Below, in pieces: positions 43,879 through 54,100 of a stretch of DNA of 64,000 nucleotides (position 1 is the stretch's first letter; every line of letters starts with the position of its first letter). The stretch lies in NCBI GenBank assembly GCA_947247005.1, contig OX365962.1, positions 10,885,201-10,949,200 on the forward strand, given 5' to 3'. Below the pieces are notes generated by a model. That model searched no databases. It saw only the letters and a program-made list of their open reading frames with translations, and was not told the origin of the DNA. The DNA is from Spisula solida (Eukaryota; Mollusca; Bivalvia; Venerida; Mactridae). Position numbers and translations under genes: made by a program.

Positions 43879-46800
43879 GTAAGTAATGCATTACTAATCT
43901 CCGTTGACAGGACACCGGGCAATGTAAACTTGGTCCTAAGCATTTGGAATCCTCGGAATATATCGCTGTTTCTAAGCGATATTAGCACGTTGGTCCTTAC
44001 CAGTAAAAATCCTCGGTCATTATCCCTGTTTCTCACATTGTTATAATGACCAAATGCCATGGAATGTAACATTGTGTCTCAAAGAGATATGGGAACATAA
44101 GTTGAAAACATGCGCTCAGTCTTTGATGAGCAAAACCTTTCTTAGAAGATACTTGACCACCCTTTTTTATTGTATTATTTTGAAGCTTATACATACTTCT
44201 TTAAGCTGATATATGTGTGCCAGGTGGCCATAGACTAAAGTTTGTTGAAATTTAAGGTCGGCCATTGTCACTTTACATTGAACTAAAGAACAAATCTATT
44301 TGGTGGTTCCTAACCTATAACAGTGACTAACCATGTTGAAATGTACCGCTTATACCATCTTACACGATGAGCTTCATTATAAGACGCGATTATCATTGGC
44401 TGTATTCTTAAAATTTTAGGACTTTTTGACAGCTTATACTAGGTTTATCGGCCTTTTTACAGCTGAAACAAGGTCTTTCAGATTTTGACAGCTCGAACTT
44501 AGACTTTAGACTTTTTGACAGCTGAACTTTGAGATTTTAGCGGTTAAGTTCTTATTCGAGTTCAGTTGTATATCTAATTGTTACATGATGTCTGTTTTTA
44601 ACCAGCGTGTGTTCTATCATCTCCGGCTTATCGAATATGTCTCATTTTTCTTGGGTATTAAATTCAGGTATATTTGTGTGCAATGCAATTTCGTAAGTCG
44701 ATTTACTCGTGGATTCAAAACAACGAAAGGCAACCCCTTGTTCTGTATCTTGGAGCTCGATAAATCGTTGGGATGTATTTCGTGGTAGAGTGCAATCATG
44801 ATAATCCAACTCCTTCAAAAATAATCATTTATTCTAACTCAACCAGCAGTTTCACATATATACACATAGAGGAAACCAGGGTGTGCATGAATGACCGAAA
44901 ACACACAATCAACTACAGCTAATAAGAAACTAGCAGCAGTTACTATGTCGGAAATAGCTGCTAATAATAGGCCTTATTCCTATGTTTGTTGTTTTGTTGT
45001 TTGTAATGTGTTTAGACAACAGCTATGATAAGTGAATAATAAAGTTACTCACGAATGTATCGTGACTAATAAGAAACTAGCAGCAGTTACTATGTCTTGA
45101 TATGTTTTCAGATGCGGAATTTAGGCAATGTTAGAAATTAAATCGCAATAATGAAATATCTACCTAATGATTTAAGTACTACTCTTCCGAACTCGTGACC
45201 ATGCTTTATTCTACGATAAAACACAGGTATATAATCGTTACTTCTTATACAATGATTTTTAATGTATTATTTCAGCCTCCTCGCTGTTTGGTATCTACCA
45301 GTCGGATATTATATTGATAGCTGTACTTGCAGCAAGTGGGGCTCTCGTCATTATGGGAATCACTATTGTCCTGACACATCTACTCTGCTTCAAAGACAAG
45401 AACAAAAACAATTCATTGTAAGTAAAACTGTTGTTCTCAATGGTCATTAATCATAACCACTGTGCGTAAAACTGCTAGGCGCTGCCACCGTTTCCAGGGT
45501 AGCAATACCACGTGGCTTTTGGCTACAGTTACAAGTAGAAATTTGTAAAGATCGGTACAAAAATATAGCCATAAGTATTTTATTTCTTCATCGATTTCTA
45601 TAAAATATATGCCACGCTTAGGGGCGAAAGGTATTTGCTTTCCGTGAAATATAAGATATTTTTCAGCAGTTTTACCGATTTTTTCTTTACCCTGTGAAAC
45701 CTACACGTTCCACGGTTTCGACAAGGTAATGGACAAAACGGCATAGCCGAGGAAAATGATTTGATATTTCACGGAAAGCAAATAAATGTCCTCTTAGCGT
45801 GGCGTATATTTCATAGAAATCGATGAAGAAATAAAATACTTATGGCTTTTTTATTTTCCAATGTTTACAAATTTCTTCTTGTAACTGTAGTCAAACGTCA
45901 CGTGGTATTGCTACACAGGTTTCTGTGTGACTTTGGATTGTCTTCGCGCTACAATACTAGTACTTACATAAGTTAAGTCAGATTGGGCTAGTTGTTATGT
46001 GTTCGCCTTTCAGGTAGAGTGATGCCTTTCCTGACCGACTAGTTATATTATTTTTGCTTAGACCAAACCACTAACTCGATATTCTACTTATTAGACTAAG
46101 TTTTAACCTTGCGGACAACACATTTATATTATATCATTTAAGTAAAAAATCGTGTTTGGTGGTTTGTTTCTATTTTCGATTATTTAAGTACAAATACATA
46201 TGTTTAACGTACATGAAAGGTAGAATTGAATGACAAAAAAAACTGTATTATTATAGAATTATACATGTGTATAAATATGTCACGTTCGTGTTGTGTTTGC
46301 TGGTATATTATGCTAGTAGGCAGATTGGGCAAACGCCCTACTACATGTACGTTGCATCTATAAAGAAAGTATTTATTATTATGCCTCTCCCATCTTTGAT
46401 GAGGAGGTATATTGCTTTGCACCTGTCTGTCGGTCGGTCGGTCCTACCAAATGGTTGCCGTTCAATAACCCTAGGATCTTCAAACTTTACATGGAGGCTG
46501 GTCATCAACAGTAGATGACCCCTATTGATTTTTATGTCGAAGGTCAAAGTCACTGTTACCTTCACGATTTCTGACTATTCAAAAAGTTTCTATCAATAAC
46601 TCAAGAACGCTTTGCCATAGTATCTTCAAACTTTACACGGAGGTTGGTCAACAACAGTAGATGGCCCCTATTGATTTTGAGGTCAAAGGTCAAGGTCACT
46701 GTGACCTTCACCATTTTTTACTGTTGGGCTGCCATGGGGGCTTACGTGTTTTACAGACATCTCTTGTTATTATTATTATTTATACGACTTTTTCTGTTTT

Positions 46801-48232
46801 CCTCACAGATCTCACGAAGGATTAGACAGATGTTCCGAGAGCAACCCATCATCATCGCCTTACTATATCGACGATAAATTCATAAATACGATATCAACAC
46901 CTTCAAGTGTTACCATGAACGGACATCCATTGACGCCCGGTTACCATAGTAACCCTCACCAAAATGACCCGTCAAACTTTCAAACAATGACAATGGATCG
47001 AGCGCCTGTTGTGTTGTCTTACATTCCACAAAACGAACGTACATTTTCTTTACCCAGATTTTTTGTAAAACCGTCTAGATCTTGTTATCCGAATTATCCG
47101 TCTTGTCAGGATTCACAGCCAGTTCACAATGTCGAAGGATATTTACAACCGGAAATGTCTACGCATGCGCGAATGCTTTCACTCCAGAGTCGTCAAGAAC
47201 ACGTGTTTACAAACCAAGCATTTACCAACGACACGTCGCAGGAGGTCAGTGAACGTTGGCAAGACAGGTAAATTTACACAATTATATAGTCATTATTATG
47301 TCTCTACTAAAGTTTCTATTTTCTTACCAAAAAGATGTTTTTTGACCCATGTCAATGAACTAAATTGCCTTTTTAAATGAAGTAACAATGTTTTCAACTG
47401 TCCGCTAGATATTCTGAATATTCCAATTGCCACATTAATTGAAGCACTTAAATATCTATTATAATTATGATCAATTAAATGTTTAATTGATTTAGTACTC
47501 TTATTATATTTGCAATTAAATAATTTATTGATTACTCTGATTATGTTTTAAATTTAATATTTTATTGCTTACTCTTATTATTTATTCTCGTAATAAATTA
47601 ATTGCTATATTCACCATCCATAGTTTTCATTAATCGGGCTGTTGACATTATTAATTTAAGTTTCCATAAAATTAGGACTGTTGACATTTAGTTCCCATAA
47701 AATTCGGGCTTGTGACATTTAGTTTTCATATAAATTCGGGCTGTTGACATTAATTTTTCCATAAAATTCAGGCTGTTGACATTTAGTTTTCATAAAAATT
47801 CGGCCTGGTGACAATTAATTTTCATTAAATACACAAAATAGCCAGAGTTGGTTGGGGATAATACTTTACCCATTAACTTATTCGTGCCTATCGTTGGTTG
47901 GTGTTTTATTATTATTTCTAGCATTAACTCTAACGTCTATTAAAATCCTTTTGTTTTCTTTTTCTTAATATCAATTTATAACCTACTAGGTCGCAGTGTT
48001 TTCTACTAACTTAAAATATGTTATATGAATACCAGCTCTGGAATTGTGTATGAGGAATAGGCCCATCATAGTGACGTCATAGAATGTCAAATTTCGACCT
48101 TTTAGTTCGACGTCTAAAATATCGGACACGAAATTGTCGATGTCTCCTTTTTGGTGCTAGGCGGTGTAATACACAGTAAAGGAAGCTTTACTTATTTATT
48201 TCTAACATTTCTTTACTATTTTCAGGTTTTGA
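43678..48232 (+). CDS. Sushi-domain single-pass membrane protein, 3' part
   Basis: Join(43678..43878, 45276..45417, 46809..47267, 48226..48232). The frame enters in phase 1, so a signal-peptide exon and perhaps more ectodomain exons lie upstream. Order: one sushi/CCP domain, a short stalk, one transmembrane helix, and a cytoplasmic tail of about 155 residues. CCP domains are extracellular binding modules found in complement regulators, selectin-like and adhesion proteins; this architecture suggests a cell-surface receptor or regulator. The tail has several Tyr in short polar contexts (P-Y-Y-I-D-D, S-Y-I-P-Q) but no motif I can name. Poly(A) signal at 49403. Confidence 0.8.
45276..45417 (+). 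CDS. Transmembrane exon of the sushi gene
   Basis: Acceptor 'tattatttcag', donor 'catt|gtaagt', phase 1 in and phase 2 out, 142 nt. About 23 hydrophobic residues beginning I-I-L-I-A-V-L-A-A-S-G-A-L-V-I-M are followed by L-L-C-F-K-D-K-N-K-N, a basic cytoplasmic stop-transfer end. Confidence 0.88.
45495..45918. mobile_element. CAGTGTAGCAATA family foldback element, full copy
   Basis: Two arms of about 190 bp in inverted orientation ('agcaataccacgtggctttt' against 'cacgtggtattgctacac'; both contain 'atcgatttctataaaatata' in some form). Flanked by GTTTC at 45490-45494 and 45919-45923. Lies in the intron after the transmembrane exon. Confidence 0.87.
46376..46720. mobile_element. Bivalve-type dispersed repeat with AGGTCA motifs
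   Basis: 'gaggaggtatattgctttgc', 'tctgtcggtcggtcggtcc' and two tandem sub-blocks of 'ttcaaactttacatggaggc'..'aggtcaaagtcactgttacc'. Sequences of this kind are common in bivalve genomes. The second block has the palindrome AGGTCACTGTGACCT at 46693-46707. Confidence 0.7.
46809..47267 (+). CDS. Cytoplasmic-tail exon of the sushi gene
   Basis: Acceptor 'ttcctcacag', entered in phase 2, 459 nt. Polar tail rich in Ser, Pro, Asn and Gln. The frame reaches G-A-C-A-G at the exon end; the donor GTAAAT directly follows, so if the intron is retained the frame ends at the TAA inside that donor (47269-47271) after W-Q-D-R. If spliced it adds Phe and stops at 48230. Confidence 0.83.
47635..47830. repeat. 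Degenerate 38-40-bp tandem repeat in sushi gene intron
   Basis: About five units of 'gggctgttgacatttagttt'..'tcataaaattc', diverged. Confidence 0.75.
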
Positions 48233-49425
48233 AAACAAGCTATGTGGTGGTCGCTTTTGTACTAACAGTATTACTTCTACTCAGGATTAGTGCGCTTTCG
48301 GACTTCTTTTTTAAAATTGTCAAAGGTTTTCTTTACCGGTGAACTGATTTCATATATTGCTTTGATAACACATTTTATTCATTCTATTATTGCTAACTTG
48401 GTGATTCCAGTTTATTTGTATGCTTTTTAAACTCATGATTAATTATGGCGCAGGGTTGTTCTGTTATACGCCTTTTGCCAGATGACGCTTTACATTGGAT
48501 GCTTGAAGCCTCCGCGCTAAATGTAGTTCCATGTTTAATTTATTTCGAAAAAAAGATTTCAGCTTTATACTATTCTGCTTCATACACATTCCACGCCATC
48601 TGAAATCAGTGTGAAAAGTAGTCCCTTTGAATTTCAGTTCATGTGATGACGAAATGGTTTCATTCTCATCTGACGTTTCGGACTATTATGAAAACTTGGA
48701 CTGATGGACTATTTTTTGCGTTGTGACAAGGTTTTAGGATTTTTGCAGCAGGTGAACCAATATCATTTTGCCAAAATGGCGAATTAGCTGTTTTGATCAA
48801 TGTGAAAGACTATCAGTACAACCGGAGCATAATATAAAGCGTGCAAATATTTTATATCAATATATATGTATACACGAAGTACGGTAAAACTTTTGTTCAA
48901 AGGTACTAGATCCTTGTAGTTTCTTGTACATGTATATGAACACTGTATTATGTTAGAAACAGAAATTGCAAAAGCAGTCATTCTTGTGCTGTACATCTGC
49001 AAATGTGAAGGCACATTTAAGGGCAGATAACTCCTAAACAAGCATTGTGACCTATGTTTGTTTTTTGTAGTTTATAATGTTTCTAACATGATTTTGTGTT
49101 GACTATACATACACGCAGTTTGAACATATTCTAGTACATTTGTATTATAAAAAATACCCCCCCCCAACTGAAGCATACACATTAAGACTACATTGAATAT
49201 AGGACCACGAGTTTCATGTTCTTCAACCCTACTCAACACGAGATCATGGTCCAGTTTTCAATGATCCAATTGTAGCCTTATTGTCGAAGTTTTACCGTAA
49301 TTTATTGCACTGTGATTCACATGTATACAATCATGTATATATTCATTAATTTAAATTTCATAATTATGTACCTTTTTACTGATTTATATGAAGATTGTGT
49401 TCAATAAAGATATAATTCCAAGTGC
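48226..49425 (+). other. Last exon and 3' UTR of the sushi gene
   Basis: Acceptor 'tactattttcag'; the frame from 47267 gives Arg-Phe and TGA at 48230-48232, the rest is 3' UTR up to AATAAA at 49403-49408. UTR length would be about 1.2 kb. Confidence 0.55.
49403..49408 (+). terminator. Poly(A) signal of the sushi gene
   Basis: AATAAA in 'gttcaataaagatat', the first strong match after the terminal exon. Confidence 0.5.
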
Positions 49426-49439
49426 ACTTCAACGTTTGT

Positions 49440-49620
49440 ACATCTCTACCAATTTACAACCTACGAATTCATGACCCCACGAATTTACGACCAACGACAT
49501 TTTTTACCCCTACAAATTCATGACCCCACAAATTTATGACCCCATGAATGTATGACCTCGCGAATTTATATCCACGAATGTTAACACTGACCCCACGAAT
49601 TTGCCATTTTACCACAATCA
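49440..49620. repeat. Degenerate repeat related to the TACTGTAAAATCA family
   Basis: Repeats of 'gaattcatgaccccacgaat' and 'atttatgaccccatgaat', the motif found in the interior of the foldback family at 39400 and 59395. Confidence 0.6.
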
Positions 49621-49691
49621 ATGATATTTGATTGCGACGAATATTACAGTTTCCTTATCTATTCACGCCTTCAAATTGCAATTTAACTATG

Positions 49692-49850
49692 CAGTGAAAC
49701 CTCAATAATCAGATCACCCCTGGGACCCTTAAAACGGGTCTCTTTATGATGTTGAATAATGAGCAAACCGATAACAATGGACCCGCAAATTGTGGTTCTA
49801 ATTTTGTGTTGGTCTCATTATTGAGTTGGTCTTTAGGTAAAGTTTAACTG
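49692..49850. mobile_element. Pogo-like MITE
   Basis: 'cagtgaaacctcaataatca' and, inverted, 'attgagttggtctttaggta..gtttaactg'. Imperfect arms. Confidence 0.5.
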
Positions 49851-50639
49851 TAAATGTAATTATCACAACTTTTACAGTGCAATGTTCTACTGAAAAAAAT
49901 GCATAATTGCCTATGTTAACAGATCATTTATTGCAAACAACATACTATTGTGTATATAAACATTATTCGCTTACCCAAATCATTAAGGTATTTATATATA
50001 TGATCAGTCTCCAGGAAGACCTGCTAACTTGACTTCATGTATTTACCATTATAATAAGTTTTTAAAAGCTCTAAAATATGATAAATACATCTTTTTAGAT
50101 TCCATTACCTACATACAGCATGTAATACTATACCTTAGCTTTAAAATTTCTCAAGACTAACGTTGGAATAACTTGTTTCGTTGGTATTTAGCCATGATTG
50201 ATATACAATGTATTTCACACACAAAGTTTTTAATTTTCATCCACTCATTTAGAGGACCAAGTTACACATTTGTTCGTACTTAAAGGCGCTCAAATGATTG
50301 AAAATAGATATTGGGCAATAAAGCGGGTTTTCAAAGAAAATTGAATTGACCTTCGGATATATTTATGAGGTTTTTCGAAGAAAATCAAATTGAACAACTT
50401 GACTATATATAGATGTATAATGTACATGTTTGTGTCATGAAAGATAAATGATAGGTTGTCACCACAAAAGCCACGAAAAGTTGCTCAAAATAAAACCAAC
50501 ACTGTAGCAGCCTAACTGTCAACTGTAACAGTAAATGTAGTTTGTTCATGTTATCAGACATAATTTTCATCACAGTAGCTGCAATCACAACTTACTACGA
50601 GAGAGTGCAACGTGGAAATACAGGCATACCTTCGTGCAT

Positions 50640-51060
50640 TCATTTGGAACAACGAGAAGAAACAACGCTTGTGTTTAGCTGAATTCGGTTCCAGTCACAT
50701 CGTAGAAGTTTTGTGTTTCGACCTTGTCTTATTTTACGCAATACCTCGGAATCAGTCACATTTATTGCCGTGTTCGAAACCAGTAACATTTGTGCTTAAC
50801 ACCGGAACAAGTCCGATATCCGCTTAAGACTTAAATCAGTCATATTTCCAATTGAGTCAGAACCAGTCACATTTCTTGCTGACCCCGGAACCAGTCATAT
50901 TAACGTTTGAGTGTTGGAACCAGACACATTTCTGACTGTTCTCTGAACCAGTCACAAGTCCGCTTGACACCCACACCCGTCATATTTCTGGCTGTACTCG
51001 GAACCAGTCATATTTCTGGCTATACAACATACTCGGAACCAGTCACATTTTAAATGTTGG
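50640..51060. repeat. Degenerate tandem repeat of CCAGTCACATTT
   Basis: About a dozen diverged units around 'cggaaccagtcacatttctg' at 30-45 bp spacing. It lies in the presumed 3' UTR or flank of gene C. Confidence 0.7.
50761..50766 (-). terminator. Possible poly(A) signal of gene C
   Basis: Minus-strand AATAAA about 375 bp after the proposed gene C stop. No closer match seen. Confidence 0.35.
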
Positions 51061-51139
51061 AGTTGACCCCCATCAATACCGAGCTCGCCAATCAGACTTC
51101 AATGAAACGTAGGATAATGTTGTATGAACTAATCAGAAA

Positions 51140-51162
51140 TTAACCAATCAACACCGCTGCAC
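51140..51162 (-). CDS. Gene C last coding exon
   Basis: Acceptor 'tcattcttcttttcag', then 23 nt in phase 1 reading A-A-V-L-I-G and TAA. A strong polypyrimidine tract and an immediate in-frame stop make it a good terminal exon, but its brevity leaves chance agreement possible. Confidence 0.5.
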
Positions 51163-54100
51163 CTGAAAAGAAGAATGAGAAGAAACCTTAATGACATTCG
51201 GATAACACAATCAGCCATCTAAAATAAATACAAATGTAATACAAAGTTGCATCTACTTTTATAAATGTTTACAACATAATAAATATTTATTCTACGATTT
51301 AAAGAATACAATAGATAATCGGACAGGAAAGTCAGCAGCCGAGCACAGAAAACACTATTTAAACACCTACTCCCTTCGAAGCCAGAGCTTATTTCTATGG
51401 AATGCGAAGTGAACACTAATTCCAGTATACATGGGTTTACTACAGTTAACTACGTACCTAAGAGACTTTAAACCGCAGTTACAAGTGCCATCTGCTCACC
51501 AATCCTTTAAACCGCAGATAAAGACTTTTCCAAATTAGACAGAGACATTAAACCGAATGACCTCGCACTTACGACAGTACTCTCTTACAAGGCTATATTA
51601 TAGGTTTAGAGTATGGAGCTCATCCTGTTTAATTGGGTATCCGAGTTGTGATGGAAGCATGGTCATAGAAGCATCTTTCTGAACAAGACAAGCATCTTGA
51701 TCATTTTCCCATTAAAGGCGATGTGTTACTGATCACAGCGCCTTTTAAACAATGTTTTACCAAAATTTAACAAACAACATTGACCATAACACAAACACGA
51801 ACTTCCGTTACCTTGGCAATCACACATTATACAGTCACTTCCGTCTGATTTCACTGCGGGCGTTTCCGTGCATTTCATTGGACAAACTCTGTCGCTTATT
51901 ATGTCACATGGGTTGCGTACCATGTGATAATAAATATTGTTGACCACGTGTACATCCGGCGGAAGTGTCGTCACGACAATTGGGAGTCTCGGATCTGGCG
52001 TTGTATCCCATTTGACTGGAAGAGAAAGGCCAACTTAATTAACTACAACTCCTAACAAAACAATTGGTATTGTAGATATTTTTACCTGTCAAAATTAAGA
52101 TAATTACACGGAAGATAGCTGCATTCTATATATTAGTAATATTCGCCTTTCTGGTGACGACTTATCTATGATGTCACTTACCGTGAAGTTATGTATAATT
52201 TGACAGGTCAATATAGCTCTACACTAACTGAAACATACAGTAAAACCTCGATAAGACGAGCATCGTTATCACGAGCATCCGGCCTATGTCGAGCAAAGTC
52301 CCGGTGAATTTGATCTATGTTGTATATAATATACTTCTGATATTTCGAGCACCTGGCTTATCTCGAGCATTTGGATTATCCCGATGGGTCCTCGAGATAA
52401 CGAGGTTTTACTGTAGTTACAGTATATACCAGTTTATTAGTCGATCTGTCTTACTGTATACGATGTTATATGCAGGAATTCTAAGTCAGGAAACGTCTTA
52501 TAATTAAGGTAGCCTTATAGACGAGTATATACGTTAAAATCATGGTTTTATAGCTCAGAACATTTAATACAGAATCCTTGAATATCCGTGCTTTTCCGTT
52601 GTCCAATCGGAGTTGTTAAATTTAAGTAATCAAAACATTCTTACGATACAATAACGAAAACACACGAGTATTATTAGCACCAAGTCAAATGTTTTGTACT
52701 ATAACTGTACCATGTATCTTTCAATAACAAAGTTACGTGTTTACAAGGCGCCTGGGTTCTGTTTTATCAAAGCACTTACGAAAATCATAAAGTAACGCTC
52801 GAATTTAAATTCTTTATACTGGTTTTACAATTACAAATTTGGGACTGATATGGTTATTTATGAGTAAAGTACTGAATCATTGCTAGTATAGTATTGCAGA
52901 TACATTCACCAGAATTTGTATATGTTAAAGAATTATGAAGAAATTAAATTTGGACGTAAGTTTATGATTTCCGTAAGTGCATTGATAAAATAGTACCTAG
53001 GAAAGTACACTTTCCCAGTTCGATGTATGGATGAACGAAATTAACCTGTATGAATATTTGGTAGTTGCGAAAATTGCGTACCATAATAGTACCGCTTATA
53101 AATCGGCTTTAATCATAAGACGCACCCGGCCAATGGACCCGCAAACTGGTGTAAGTCGGGCCGCCTAATAAACGGAGATACGTATACTGTTGTATCCATT
53201 GTGTTCAGTGTAAATTGTTCTAACACATTTAGTTTGTAATTATCTAGTTCGTGACTTACATGTTTTAAGTCTGTTCAATTAGTGGGTCTTTCATTCATTG
53301 ATAAAAGACCGGTAAGTTAAGATAAAACACGAATATGGCATTGACCTAGAACAACAAGGTAGGCGTCACACCCTTAAATTATTTAAGACATAATAATAAA
53401 TGTAACCTCAACTTGTTAAAACTCTATATACAGTGACGTCAGGAGAAGGTAAAATTCCCTGGTTAAATTTCAAAGGGTTCTGTCATTGTTCTGATATTTT
53501 TAGCATTAAATGATAGTTTTAGTGTAAGAAATTAAAATTGAACACTGTGTACAAATGTCAGATGAAATTGAGTATGAATTTAAATTTTGACAACAAACTT
53601 TTTTAACACCCTGTACATACGCGATGGGATTGTAACCTTTAAATCACGAATCGATAAGAAAGTTCAGTGCAAAGTTAAATAAGGATAGTCACAAGGATTG
53701 TCATTCTCGCAGATGAAAGGCTAATATCTAGTATCAAGAGGTCAGCTAGTTCACTGGACATATTTCTTGCTATAGGCACAGGTAACTGTATCACTGATTA
53801 CAATTTTATCATTTATTTAGCTCTTGATACAGTTACCTGTGGCTATAGGTGCATATTTGCAAATTTGATATCTAGCATAGCGCTGCTTTGATTCAAAACA
53901 GTCGTGTGATCTGTTTTTGTTGGATGTTGTTTTGCATCTTGCCCCTGATCGCCATTGTGTTTTGCTGTTGCCTGTCAGCGCTTACTCCGATTATGTTTGA
54001 TTGACTGAGGCGACATGTCTGAGTAGGGTGTCGAGTGTTTGTCGCTGTGTAGTTACGTTTATTTTGTTTATCTCATGTTTCAAGTTTAATAGTTTATTTA

